Positions 12,473-23,553 of a stretch of 64,000 bases of DNA are shown here, piece by piece. Under the pieces are notes generated by a model. It searched no databases and was not told the origin of the DNA. It saw only the letters and a list, made by a program, of their open reading frames with translations. A program made the position numbers and the translations under genes. This stretch comes from Daucus carota subsp. sativus (Eukaryota; Streptophyta; Magnoliopsida; Apiales; Apiaceae), in NCBI RefSeq assembly GCF_001625215.2, contig NC_030384.2, positions 30,244,527 to 30,308,526 of the forward strand. The letters are read 5' to 3'. Numbering within the stretch: position 1 is the stretch's first letter; the number at the start of each line of letters is the position of its first letter.

Positions 12473-13699
12473 ATGGGAGAAGCTAAAACAGGACAAATCA
12501 GCCTGAAGCTCCTTATAGACAGAAACGAAAACAAAGTTATTTTCGGTGAAGCTGGGAAAGATTTTGTTGATTTTCTTTTCCATTTTCTTTCTCTTCCAGT
12601 AGGAACCGTTGTGAAGCTTCTCTCGAGAAACAAAATGGTTGGTTCATTGGGGAAAATTTACGGAAGCATCGAATCCTTGAATGCCAGCTACATGGAGCCT
12701 AATGTGAATAAAGATCATGTTCTTAATCCAAGAGTTTATTCAAGCCATGGAGATGCTCCTCTCTTGTTAGGCCACAAAAGCGAGGGTGATCAAGATAATG
12801 ACACCAAGTATTTGAAAAGTAATGTGAAATGGTGTAACTGTGGGCGGCCTATGAACTATGTGAAGAAGACGTACCCTTCTCCGGAGAAAAAAAAGGGTGT
12901 CGAAACTGGGAAGGGAGGGTATGTGAAAGAGCTGGCTAATTACATGATCATGGATGATCTTGTGGTCAAGCCGATGTCGACTATTTCTAGCATTACTCTT
13001 CTGAGTGAAGTTAAAGACATGAGTGCAGTTAAGACTCTTGAGGTTTTCATAGGAAAGAATGAGGTATATGGTATTAGAGCATCTCCAGCAGTGTCTTAGT
13101 GTCTTCCTTATAAATATTATAAAATATTGAATCCTAGTGATTTAGGACAAGATTTTGTATTTCAACTCCAACAATGATCCTTATAATTCATTCCTTATTA
13201 TTATTATAATAATAAATTTGGAAAGAGATTGATTAAAGATGGAAGGAAGAGAGAGAAAATAAGTTACAATAAGAGAGAGAAATGATTTTTTTATTAAAGA
13301 AATCAAATAAGGCATGGCTAGTGGTGCCTTATTAATAAAGCATGGAAAGAGGATCCTAGTGATTTAAGGCACCTCTAAGACACTGTTGGAGCACTAATTT
13401 ATGTCACATTCCTTATAATTGGACTTAGGACATGAAATAGGGAAGCTGCTGGAGTTGCTCTTAGACTACTACTTTTATGTGAAGACAAGAATTCATTCCA
13501 ATCAAAACTTAATCTGTTTTATTTTATGAAAGATTTTGTGCATGAAGCATTTTACAAGGTATTATTGTTACGTTCTTTATTGTGTTTTGCTGCATGTTTC
13601 AAGATTACTTGATAATTCATTTGGTTTTAGCAGGCTCTGGATTTGCTCAAGGCATCGTTTGAAACAGATAAAAGTTCTGACCTCTTTGTTTCTGGGTAA
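12473..13699 (+). CDS. DUF674 family protein A, last exon frameshifted
   Basis: Plant-specific DUF674 protein of unknown function. Exon 1 (12473-13063) starts MGEAKTGQ and carries the family core LKLLIDRNENKVIFGEAG, LPVGTVVKLLS, KMVGSLGKIY and KPMSTISSITLLS. Exon 2 (13634-13699) begins ALDLLKASF after a phase-0 intron, as in the other copies here. One extra A (AAAA for AAA, about 13669-13672) shifts the frame: the expected VLTSLFLG tail becomes SSDLFVSG-stop, giving about 218 residues. Exon 1 has also lost the first Cys pair of the zinc-ribbon-like segment, keeping only WCNCGRP. An upstream GTG/TTG start would add 32 residues, but the paralogues support the ATG at 12473. It may be a young pseudogene. 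Confidence 0.8.
13077..13460. mobile_element. PIF/Harbinger (Tourist-like) MITE in the intron of DUF674 gene A
   Basis: A 384 bp element whose ends GAGCATCTCCAGCAG and (complement) GAGCAACTCCAGCAG differ at one of 15 bases, flanked by TTA direct repeats at 13074-13076 and 13461-13463, the target preference of PIF/Harbinger. A second inverted pair (GTGTCTTAG / CTAAGACAC) lies just inside. It sits 13 bases after the splice donor. Confidence 0.8.
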
Positions 13700-13759
13700 A
13701 CGAAGTTCTTATCAAGCAAGCTCTCGTAAGAAAAGATCGAAGAAGGCCTAATGATCAAG

Positions 13760-14740
13760 GGCCTCTGATCGAAGTTTCTGGCAGCACCAGGGGAGGAAAA
13801 ATATTTTAAAGTCTAATTTGTCTGTCTTATGCTCGAAACTGTTTGTATCTTTCTGTGGATTTTTTGGAAGAAAAAGATTATGAAATCAATGAATTATCTT
13901 ACTTCATGTTTTACTATTATTTACACATGTTTGAGAAATACTCATGTGGTTCTTTAAATTTCTGTGTATATATGTCATTGATGTAATTTGCAAGAGATCC
14001 ATGAAGACGGTAACATAATGATATTCCAGTACAACAGATCGAACTCATTCATCAGCATCTTTTTTCGTAAAATGCATCAACTTACAAATAATAATATTCT
14101 GAAACTATATTATCGTATTAGTATTTTTAAGCTTATTAACTACTTGGAGATGTATATTTTAAAGACTTCCATGATTTTAATTGAGGGTTTGTCTAGAATG
14201 TGCCGATGTGCACATACTACAAAATTTTATAAATTTGGACCATTAGTCAAACTCATAAGTTTTAGTGCTTAACACACACTACAAAAACCGTTTAATTAAT
14301 ATTTGATTATTCAGGAAAGTCGCGGCATGTGTATGCTAAATACTTGCCCTCATCCTTCTAAATACGTTGGACAATTTAGGTACATGTTTCTAAGTACTTG
14401 TCTCTTATAATTCAGGTATGTAAATTTAAATATTTCTAGTTGATTAATTGTATATGTCAATTTTTTTCAGAATGAAAATAATTTTCAATAAAAGTGATTA
14501 TGCAAATTTTGGTCGTAATATAATTCTTTCATTTGAGCGTTTATCATTTAATTTTTATAAGATGAACGAGAATATTTAGATAATATATCTTAAATGTTTC
14601 TTGGATTAAAATCAAAATTTAAAATATGTGAAGATAGCTTTTAGATCATTGGTTAAAGGCCATGAGAGATCGAAAGAGAGAGGGGATCGAGGGAGAATAT
14701 GTTATAAGGTTCATTTGATCATAAAATGTTAAAATTTCAG
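13760..14740. other. Gene A 3' flank and intergenic DNA
   Basis: AT-rich spacer. A CACTACAAAAACCG word at 14277 resembles a CACTA end, but its flanking bases do not pair with those of the right end at 15202. No gene recognised. Confidence 0.35.
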
Positions 14741-14749
14741 CAAATATTA

Positions 14750-15202
14750 ACTTATGACGGAATTATCTGTTGTCAATAGAAAGTTTATAACATATCAAAA
14801 TAATCTGTAAGAGTCACTAATGACGGAATATTCTTGTCGCGTGTAGATTCCTTTCTACAAATGTGGCCCCATATACATACGTACGACGGTTTTTCTGTCA
14901 AAAAAGAAAGAATTTACGACGAAATTATTTCGTCATATTTTCCCCTTGGAAAATTGGTTGGTGGGGTCCGCTTATACATATGACGGTTGTTTGTCAGAAG
15001 TTTAAGACAACTTCTAAGTTGCTGGTCCCACCTATATTAACTTATGACATAAAGTTGAACTTCTAACACAATTTGAACAAGCGACCAAAAATTGAACTTA
15101 AGACGCGCCTAAAAACGATGGAAAGTTTTCGTCGTAATTATCTTTATTTACGATGGATCTAGTGTTAAAAATCCATCGTAAAAAGCTTGTTTTGTGGTAG
15201 TG
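14750..15202. mobile_element. CACTA-like subterminal repeats and right end
   Basis: Repeated (T)GACGGA / CGTCGTAA words occur from about 14755. The minus strand reads CACTACCACAAAACAAGC inward from 15202, a good CACTA-type end. The left end is uncertain, so the element's extent and family assignment are tentative. Confidence 0.45.
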
Positions 15203-15601
15203 TCTATAAAATTTAATTAGATTTTGAGTAATGTAATTACTAAAATTGGACAATTGAATTGAAAAATTAATTAATTTTGATTTTGTGACTTTACCCAACA
15301 AGTACAATTCCCATTTTTATAACACTGAATATTATTATTCACTTGCATTTTTTTTGGTAAACAGATGCATGTTTTTTTTTTGGTTAAACGGGCAAATGCA
15401 AAGCATATAAACTATTCATTTCCATTCATTAATTATTTATTCATCGATACATAATCTACCTACATAAATTTCATCAGGGTGATCCGCGAAACTAGGTAGT
15501 AACATTATACGAAGAGTCAAAATTTTAATCCCAGCACCGTGTATATAAGCACTATCACAAACCCTTTTTTGTCTAATAGCATATGTACGAATCACAAAAT
15601 A

Positions 15602-16622
15602 ATGGATGCAGCTAATTCAGAAAAGATCAGCCTGAAGCTACTCGTAGACAGAAATGAAAACAAAGTTATATTTGGAGAAGCTGGCAAGGATTTTGTTGAC
15701 TTCCTTTTCTATGTTCTTACTCTTCCGGTGGGCACAGTTGTGACACTCCTCTCCAAAGAGAAAATGGTAGGCTCTTTGGGGAAAATATACGAAAGCATCG
15801 AATCCATGCAGGACAACTACATGCAGCCAGACCTGAACAAAGATCACGTTCTGCATCCAAATGTTTATTCGAAAATTGAATTAGGAGATACTGCATTGTT
15901 GTTAGGCAACGAAAGAAAGGGTGAGCAGCTTAAACGCGCAAAGTATCTGTACAGATGTAGTTCCGGTTGTGCATATGCAAGTGATAAGCAGGTGAAGTGT
16001 ACTAATTGTGGGAGAAGTATAAATTCGCAGATGACATACGTCAAGTCTGAGGAGAATGAGGAGGCAGCTGAAGTCCGGAAGGGAGGTTTTGTACAAGATC
16101 TGGTGACTTATATGGTTATGGATAATCTTGTGGTGAAGCCTATGTCTAATGTCTCTTGTGTTACTTTGCTCAGCAATTGTGGTGTTAAGGACTTGGGAGC
16201 TCTGGAGACCGTGGAGGTTTCCTTTGGAAAGAATGAGGTACTCTATATACTACTCCCTGTCCCATTTTATATGAACCACTTTCTTTTTTCTGGATGTCCC
16301 AAAAAAATGAACCTTCCATTTATAGCATCTATTTAATCCCTTAATCTATTTAAGACTATTACAACCACACATTCATAAACTACATTTATTTGGTTAAGAT
16401 CAAGTCAAACATTCATTTCTTAAAAATCATGTTAGTCAAAGAGGTTCATAACTGTGTTATTATTGGTTAATAGACAATAATGATTCTTCTTTGCTTGTTT
16501 GATTCTGATTTAGAGTATGATGGAATTTTGTGTTTGTTTTGTAGGCTGTGGATCTGCTGAAGGCTTCTTTTATGACAAATAATGTGTTAACCTCATTGTT
16601 TCTTGGAAATCAGAAGGCTTAA
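15602..16622 (+). CDS. DUF674 family protein B
   Basis: DUF674 protein of unknown function, 237 residues, intact. Exon 1 (15602-16237) starts MDAANSEK and carries LKLLVDRNENKVIFGEAG, LPVGTVVTLLS and MVGSLGKIYESIE. A zinc-ribbon-like segment has all four cysteines (YRCSSGC ... CTNCG). Exon 2 (16545-16622) encodes AVDLLKASFMTNNVLTS and ends GNQKA. Single-module length, where many DUF674 proteins have two modules. A TATA-like GTATATAAG lies at about 15541, and a shared ATACGAAGAGTC word at about 15507. An upstream in-frame start (15539) is not supported by the paralogues. Confidence 0.88.
16253..16452. mobile_element. Truncated Stowaway-like MITE in the intron of DUF674 gene B
   Basis: CTCCCTGTCCCATTTTATA follows a TA, and an inverted GAGGTTCATA word lies near 16440. 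The outer right end (GGGAG-TA) is missing. Confidence 0.35.
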
Positions 16623-16837
16623 TATCAAGGCCATCCATATGTGTTAGATCAGGAGGATTAAACTGCGAACTCAGGGTTTAAAATTTTCAGAAGTATTTAA
16701 TGATAAGTATTTAAGCACATGTATTTATATATATTATTGAAAGAATAAATCACATGTGATGGTCTTCTTATATCAGTTTGAAACAAAAAAACATTGAGTA
16801 ATTATATTTTAAGTGGGGATAATTGATCACAGAAAAT

Positions 16838-17151
16838 GGATCTTGATAAGAGGAGTCCTAAAGAGTCTACTGCATCGGAGAATCCAGATAAAGGTTATGA
16901 AATATGAGAGAATTTACAGTTTCCTGGAGTTTAAAGGTAAAAGATCATGTAAGAGAACATGATAAAACGGCAATGAAAAAGAGAATAAGTCGAAATTTTA
17001 AAGCAAATTTTGCAAATTACAGAGAATGATTATGAGTTAATTATTTGTCTTATGGCCAAAGATTAAATAAATCACAGAAAATCCAACTAATTTATTTTCA
17101 ACAGTTGCCTCTAAGTCCAGTCGCAAAGTAAAAAGACATGCCAAACCTAAG
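16838..17151 (+). other. Possible two-exon gene fragment, unrecognised
   Basis: ATG at 16838 opens MDLDKRSPKEST... to a donor at about 16895. A phase-matched segment at 17105-17151 continues VASKSSRKVKRHAKPK before a GTAGTT donor. Together they would encode a short basic N terminus. Nothing downstream continues it, because the segmental duplication begins near 17265. It may be a truncated gene start or chance. Confidence 0.25.
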
Positions 17152-17391
17152 GTAGTTATTTTCCAGTTTTCATGAGACCCTGTTTTCTACGGTTAAAGCT
17201 AGTAGAAGATCTTAAAATACCTAACCGCGGCATATATGATAAATATACATTCTACAGCATCATCCGAGTAAACTGTTCACATACACTTAGACATTTATGT
17301 TTAACAACAAGACCAAACAGAGATTGTGCTATGGCAAAACCAACGATTTCAGAATTAAAAGATGAACACTTTAACTGCTGTTTTGGAAAAA

Positions 17392-18439
17392 GGGGTTAAT
17401 TGGCGTTTTGGTCACTCAACTGACTACGAATTTTCACTTGGATCATCAAACTCAAAAAGCTTTCATTCAAATCACCTAACAACGTAAATATTTCAAATGA
17501 ATCACTAAACACACGAAAATTTTCACAGCCGTTAAATAGGTTTGACTTTAAACGGCCTGCCGTTTGATAGTGCCACATCACGTGACAAATCAGTTTCTTA
17601 ACCCGCTAATCTCTAAACCCGATCCAACACAAACCCACATATTTATCCTAATTTAGAACCCTCAATTCAACTTCCAAATTAAACCTAATTCAGAAACTCC
17701 ACCCATAAATTATACATACAACTTGAAAGGAAGATGTAGACATCGAATCATACTATCAACTCTGTACCCAGGTTTGAGCCATGACGAGAATCAACTTCCT
17801 TGGGACTTCATTTGCAAGATTTACGAAATTCTCGCCGCTCAAATGATCTTAACTACGATCATTTCCTCCTTCACCGTTCTTTATGCTTCGGCCTCCGGGG
17901 AATGAAGTGCTTCGTGGGAACTCCATGCTTTTGCTCGTCCTACTCGTCCTTTTCATATACACGGGACTCTAAATACGCGAAATTTGTGTGATTTGTTGAG
18001 GTTTTGGATAGTTTGTTTTGTTGTGATTAGATCGAGATTGTAGTGAAATTGGATTTGGGTATGTTGATGAGAATTCTGTGGTTATGTAACTGAATTGGGG
18101 TTTAGGGTTTGTTTTGAATATATGAATGGGTGTTGTTTGATCTGTACGGGAATTTGAAGATGGGATTGTGCGTAATTTCGGGGATATTTTGCGGGTCGGG
18201 TCAATCAGAGATTTTGATCTGTGGGTTTTGTGCTTAAGGTTTTCATGTAATTAGTGCGAGATTTTCGTTGGTCACGTAAGCAGCCAGCTCATTTTTCCGT
18301 CCAAAAGCTAACGTTACTAACGGCCAGTGACTTGATTGAAAATTTTTGTTAGTACAATTATTTGACTGAAAGCTTTTTGAGTTTGATGACCCAAATGAAA
18401 ATTCGTAGTCAGTTGAGTGACCAAAACGCTATTTAACCC
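17392..18439. mobile_element. Pack-MULE, non-autonomous, 1048 bp
   Basis: The ends GGGGTTAATTGGCGTTTTGG and (complement) GGGTTAAATAGCGTTTTGG extend into inverted repeats of about 70 bases or more (CACTCAACTGACTACGAATT, TCATCAAACTCAAAAAGCTT). A 9-base direct repeat TTGGAAAAA flanks it (17383-17391 and 18440-18448). The paralogous sequence in unit 3 (about 29720-29735, CTTTGGAAAAAGTATAT) shows the uninterrupted site. Its TIRs differ from those of the MULE at 1-3164. Confidence 0.9.
17730..17975 (+). pseudogene. Captured fragment of a LIFEGUARD/BI-1-like gene inside the Pack-MULE
   Basis: The frame reads LYPGLSHDENQLPWDFICK then IYEILAAQMILTTIISS, which matches the N terminus and first membrane segment of plant LIFEGUARD (Bax inhibitor-1-like) proteins. 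After a frameshift near 17903 the similarity resumes as EVLRGNSMLLLVLLVLF. A degraded DVDIES just upstream fits the same family. No complete product is possible. Confidence 0.75.
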
Positions 18440-18839
18440 TTGGAAAAAGTATATGCGACTGTTTTACTGCATGCAGAAACAACAGCAGAATTCCCAGATA
18501 GAAAGACTTTCATGTCATGAATGCTTCCTGCACTAAAGACAAGTCGCACGAAGTAAAGCCACTGGATTAGAAGGGGTACCAAGTTCAAGAATAGAATGTT
18601 AGAATGATAGTATATATAGCAATCAAAACAAAAAATTGTACTTAATGATGCTTTACTAATGCAACATAGCATTTGGGGAACTGAAGTTCGAACTTAGGTA
18701 AACCTAGTGAGAAATGATGCATCCACTGCACGACTTGAACAGATGAATATATCTTGTACAATGTATTAGTTTGGCATAGTTACTGACTCTAGCACACCTT
18801 CTCTGGCTCTCTATCATAACTTCATATTTTTTCGGCGCG

Positions 18840-19262
18840 ATGGAGCTATCTAATAAAAAACTATTGGACTCTTTTAGAAATCTGCATGGCCGTCGTACCA
18901 CTGAGGTATATATAAGAATATTTGTTTGTAGAACATGTGCCTGTATGCAGATATTAGGAGTGCATTAGTTTATATTGTATAAGATGAGATAATAAGTATA
19001 TGATGTTGCATGTGCAAAGTGTACACGATCTAGGCTGGTTAGTCCTACTGCGATTAGCTTTCCAAAGTATTGGAATAGTTTATGGCGATCTCGGATCATC
19101 ACCTACTCTTTATGTGTTTGCTGGTACTTTTCCGGACGGAATTAAACATGAAGATGACATACTAGGAGCATTCTCTTTAATTTTCAAAACCATTACTCTG
19201 ATTCCACTCATCAAATATATTTTCATAGGATCCTTAAAGCAAATGACTATGGTGTATGTAAT
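18840..19262 (+). pseudogene. HAK/KUP potassium transporter 5' fragment, left arm
   Basis: The frame from ATG at 18840 reads MELSNKKLLDSFRNLHG to a GTATAT donor at about 18906. After an acceptor at about 19014 the reading resumes with [20 protein letters not shown] then [17 protein letters not shown] and [21 protein letters not shown] is the KUP/HAK/KT family signature of the first membrane segment. An extra base or two in TTCATAGGATCC breaks the frame before LKAND. It is only the first part of a transporter that is normally about 750-800 residues. Confidence 0.8.
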
Positions 19263-19676
19263 TAAATTACCTTCACCATAGTCATTTGCTTTAAGGACTA
19301 TGAAAACATATTTGATGAGTGGAATCAAAGTAATGGTTTAGAAAATCAAATAGAAAGCTCCGAGTATGTCATCTCCATGTTTAATTTCGTCAGGAAAAGT
19401 ATCAACAAAAACATAAAGCGGTGATGTTCCGAGATCTCCATAGACTATTCCAATACTCAAGAAACCTAATCGCAGTATGACTAGGCAGCCTAGATTGTGT
19501 ACACCCTGCACCATGCCACATCATATATTTATGATCTCAGCTAATTATACAATATATATCCATCAAACTAATGCACTCCTAATTTTTACATATGAGTATT
19601 CTTATTTTTATACCTTAGTCGTACAGTGGCCATGCAGATTTCCAAAAGAGTCCAAACGTTTTTATTAGATAGCTCC
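19263..19676 (-). pseudogene. HAK/KUP potassium transporter 5' fragment, right arm
   Basis: Inverted copy of the same exons: [39 protein letters not shown], then [20 protein letters not shown]. One TAA interrupts exon 2 (after YLIF). The LKANDYGEG end is in frame here, where the left arm is shifted. The two arms have therefore mutated independently. Confidence 0.8.
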
Positions 19677-19989
19677 GTTGTTGACACCATGATGTGTAGA
19701 TTAATATTCAAACTCACCAGAAGGTATGATAGAGTGAGAAGGTATGCTGGAGTGAGTAGGTATCCCAAAGTAATACATTGAACAAGATATATATAGGTCA
19801 TGATCTATATTACACTGAAGAGTAAAATATATGTGTATCTCTGTTGGAAAAACTTAACAGACAAACAATATATGTGTGTATGTTGTACTAGAATATCAGA
19901 GAGACTAAAGACCTGAAAAGAAGTCTATTATTCATGAACTGCAATACACCTTAAACAAACAATACGTGCCCATCTATATATAGGCTACA

Positions 19990-20085
19990 TCATAACATGT
20001 GCATGATCTGAGTTATCTACTAACTAACTAGCAGCACAACATGTGCATGATCTGAGTTATCTGCTAACTAACTAGTAGCTACATA
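19990..20085. repeat. 43 bp minisatellite, unit 1 array (about 2 copies)
   Basis: Units read ACATGTGCATGATCTGAG then TTATCTRCTAACTAACTAG. The same unit recurs in units 2 and 3 in different copy number. Confidence 0.8.
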
Positions 20086-20299
20086 ACTGTTTCACATATA
20101 CTTAGACATTCATGATCCATGTACAGCTTCAGCATACAGAAACAATCACAAAACATATATGAAAGTTATTGTACAAGCTAAAAACACGAGAAACATTTTC
20201 TATGCACTTTCAAGTAAATAGAGTACTGGGAGCCGTAAAGACATATATCTGCATTACACCAAACTAAAGGAAACACAAAGTTCAGTGAAATATATGAAT

Positions 20300-21330
20300 G
20301 CTATGTTCTATCAAGAACTACTGTCTCAATATCCACTGAACTAGCATCAAGCTTTGCTGCTTTAACGGCATCCACAATTGCTTCAAGCCTGAAAATATAT
20401 ACGAGCCATTAGTTCTAAATGTGGCAACTCAGATGTACAATTACCGCAGATTTCTTCTTTAATATTGACAATTTTATCCAATGGACATTTAGCGTTACTC
20501 GCAACTGATTCTTTTGCAAGTTTGATATTAACATTGTTAGCTTCTGCATGATTAGTGTTATTTTACAACTGCATCTTCTTTAAGACTAGGCTTAATGACC
20601 TTTTAGCCCTCGAAGTATGGGTGGAAGTTCCGATGTGGCCTCGAAGTTTAAAAACATACCTTTCGACCCTCAAAGTATCTTTGTCGTACCTTTTAGCCCT
20701 TTTTAAAAATACTGGTATAAATCGGGGGATAAACATGACAATTCATATTCGAGGTAAAGTTTGGGCGTACCTTTTAACCCTTAAAGTATACATCTCGTTC
20801 CTTCTAAACCCTAAAGAATAAATTAAAATACATTAGATGTTCACTTTAACCCTTAATGTTTAATGCCCCTTTTAACCCTCACGTGTGAAATGTCAACTTT
20901 GCCCACCCCGTTATATACCGGTATACGCCATAAGGGCTAAAAGGTACGACAAATATACTTTGAGGGTCGAAAGGTACGTTTTTAAACTTCGAGGCCGCAT
21001 CAGAACTTCCACCCAAACTTTAAGGGCGAAAAGGTCATTAAGCCTTAAGACTAACTAATCTTTCAGCCGAAGAACTTCTCTCCTTACTTTTATCAGAAGA
21101 TGGCATGCTTCGGACACTCGTTATCAGAGGTTCAGTCATGCCAAATCTCCTTACAGGAGTTTCTGTTCCGGAATGAGTTTTTAATATCAGCAAATCAGCG
21201 GGACCATTTCCTTTTTCAAATCTCTTGCTCTTTGGGACCATTTCCTTTGCATAGCAACTCTATGGGGAAGATAAGGTTCTACATTGTCTAATCCAACTAG
21301 CTCAGAAACTCTCAAGCATCGAGCAAATGA
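20300..21330 (-). pseudogene. Plant mobile domain (PMD) gene remnant, copy 1
   Basis: The minus strand preserves the C-terminal part: RRFGMTEPLITSVRSMPSSD and SSSAERLVSLK (about 21040-21150), then VDAVKAAKLDASSVDIETVV and a stop (about 20310-20385). A trace of the PMD core lies near 21280-21330. Most of the core is deleted, and a 456 bp MULE interrupts the gene at 20589-21044. Assignment follows from copy 3. Confidence 0.7.
20589..21044. mobile_element. Short non-autonomous MULE, 456 bp, same family as the MULE at 1-3164
   Basis: Inverted repeats of about 115 bases: GGCTTAATGACCTTTTAGCC inward from 20589 and GGCTTAATGACCTTTTCGCC inward from 21044. A 9-base direct repeat TTAAGACTA flanks it (20580-20588 and 21045-21053). 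The same locus in unit 2 has a single uninterrupted TTAAGACTA (26659-26667). The left half matches the right end of the transposase-bearing MULE over about 220 bases. Confidence 0.93.
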
Positions 21331-21339
21331 GTCTAACAC

Positions 21340-22263
21340 TAAGATATCAGTACTTTTTTAATGTTCAGGTCTAGGCACTATTATACATAATACATCAACT
21401 GGTTCTGTTGCTGCTGTGAATTCTGTTTTCCAAAGTTAAAATTTCCCACTGGCTCTTGGCAAATAGACTCGTCGATGAGGGCTTTTTCAACAACTGTAAG
21501 TCTGCAATTTAAAAAGTGACAAACTTATATTTAACAATTTTTTTTTAACAAACTTAGAATTTAGTAGTAGGAGACACTTATAAGATTGTGTATTTGACAT
21601 TGCTGCCAAGAGAGGGACAGTCTGTAACTCAATTCTGGCCTTTACTGTGTTTGAAATAGAGGTAAGCTCAAATAATAGTTTATAAGCCATATGAAGTTCT
21701 TAATTCCGCGTGAACCCCACTTTCACAAATTGGCCCTACCATCATCTTGGGCTTATTAGACTTTGTTAAGGTGTGGATGTGGTGCTACAATGCAACATAA
21801 TAGTTTGTGTTGATTATAATCTTGCAAATCACTTATATACCAATTAATTAGCAACTAAAGTATATCCCCCGGCCCTTCCATGTAAACATGCACATTGATA
21901 CAATGTTCTCCTATTTTTTTAGTATTATTCTTCAGTTATTCATTTTAATCCTTCTGTACGTTAGAAGGCTTCCTGTTAGAGATGCCATCTGGGTCGCGCG
22001 CCATAAACATTTTCGTTCTGAGTATGTTCTTGATTTTATAGTTGAGTGGAAAAAAGTTGATGACTTTTATGAAGCTCAATCAGGGATAATCGTTATAGAG
22101 ATCAAAAATTGCGGCCGACTTAATTTTGGTATGATTCTATTTAGGTTCTGTATACATGGTTCACTATCTCAGTGGTACTAATTGTTGTCTCTGACATTTT
22201 ATTGCTTTCATCAAGTGTTTTACAATAATTATCTCGAGTCACTAGCTCATTCCTTTTTCTATA
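21340..22263. other. Unit 1 sequence, partly unique, with one unrecognised open frame
   Basis: Part of this (about 21340-21390 and 21545-21650) matches the other units. About 21700-22200 has no counterpart in them. It includes a plus-strand frame, 21888-22181, with RRLPVRDAIWVARHKHFR then SEYVLDFIVEWKKVDDFYEA, which looks protein-like. I could not assign it; it may be a captured gene fragment. Confidence 0.3.
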
Positions 22264-23553
22264 TGATAGAATATATTTTTATATATATTCTATATGATTT
22301 TATTCCCATATTTAATTATATTTTGCATTGATTTGGATATTTTTTTAATATATTTTCATGTTTTATTGTAGGGGATAAAGAATTCCAAGTTGAGAAGGAT
22401 TTGAAGAGAAATTAGCTATTTTATAGCTAAATTCTATTAAAATTCGGATTTATTGGGTTCTACCCAATTTCTACACTGTTTGACCCATATCTTGAGTTTC
22501 GGATGTCGGATTTGGACGATCTTACAGCCCACGCGAAGCCCTTGATATTTCCTTTAATTCAGAAGTGATCCAAGATGCAAAGTCCAACTGGAAAAGCCCA
22601 AAAACAGGACAGAACAGAAAGCTACGAATTTTGAGACTAAATCCTACTTGGTTTTGGGAGTTTTATTGGTATATTAGTTTTAAATATTAAAAGACTTTTA
22701 TTATTAGATATAGGATTAGTTTTTATCATTGTACTATATTAGATTAGAATTAGGGTTAGAGAGAAGAGGGAGAAACCATAGCTTTTCATGGGTGTGACAA
22801 CATTGAAAGTTAAAGGTTTTCTTCTCTAGTTTTCTTCTTTATTTTTATTAGTTTTATTATGTCTTTTGATTCTCTTGGTTATTTTGTTGGTTTAGTTATT
22901 ATTGAGTAGTGTGTTCTAGGGCTTAAGGGGAAGTCATGTTTGCACTATGATCTTGGCATGATTTAACAGTGATTTGATTGATTGGTTAATTCTAGTTGAT
23001 TATGTTTTAATATTGATTTGTGTAATCGGCCGATATCATGAATTGATTCTATGCGAATAGGAGTATGATCGAGAGATATACTACTAGAGGCACACATACA
23101 ATTAGCATAACTGAATTTGAATGCGAGAGCATCATTGGATTTCTGAGACCGTTAATACTCGAGAGAGATTAGCCTTGCTTTAGTTACCTGATTAATTAAA
23201 TTACTAAAAGTGGTTATTTGTGTAAGCATGTTTCGAGAGTGTTGATACTTGAGAGAGATTAACAAACTCTAGTTGCATGACCACTTTAATTGCTTTAGCT
23301 TAGAGCCAGTCATTGTGTGGGCATGGTGGACCTGATTGCCCTAGACATTTTATATATTAATTTAGTGTCTTTTTAGTTATTGTTATTTAGTTAGTTAGTT
23401 AAAATATCTTTATAATCGTTTTGATCTGGAAACAATTGAGTATAACTGAATAGAATTGATAGCATTTGTCTCCTTGAGGATACGACCCGCATTTGCCAGT
23501 CTGCACTACAACAGACACCGTGCGCTTGCGGTTAGTTATAATTTAACACATCA
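22264..23553. mobile_element. Solo LTR of a retrotransposon, 1290 bp
   Basis: Starts TGATAGAATA and ends AACACATCA (TG...CA, with TGAT/ATCA inverted ends), flanked by the 5-base direct repeat CTATA (22259-22263 and 23554-23558). The homologous place in the next unit (27686-27690) has a single CTATA, i.e. the empty site. There is no internal region, primer binding site or second LTR. The GAGGATACGACCCGC stretch near its 3' end resembles Ty3/gypsy LTR ends, but the superfamily is not proven. Confidence 0.88.

Larger units (their letters stand above)
18746..19795. repeat. Long inverted repeat (two arms of about 0.5 kb) built from HAK transporter 5' exons
   Basis: 18746-19262 and 19263-19795 are reverse complements with scattered mismatches and almost no spacer; the turn is at about 19262. 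Each arm holds the same HAK 5' region, so a transcript through it would fold into a long hairpin. Arm ends are estimated by eye. Confidence 0.85.
17265..22263. repeat. Segmental duplication unit 1
   Basis: The first and most rearranged of three related units. It aligns with 25330-27690 in unit 2, but carries extra material: a Pack-MULE, an inverted HAK duplication, a short MULE, and 21700-22200. Its right edge (ACTAGCTCATTCCTTTTTCTATA) equals the right edge of unit 2 at 27690, except that a solo LTR follows. Confidence 0.75.

Noticed and set aside
14277..15202. Complete CACTA element between CACTACAAAAACCG and the right end at 15202
   Set aside because: The three flanking bases do not match (ACA versus TCT), and subterminal repeats appear only near the right end.
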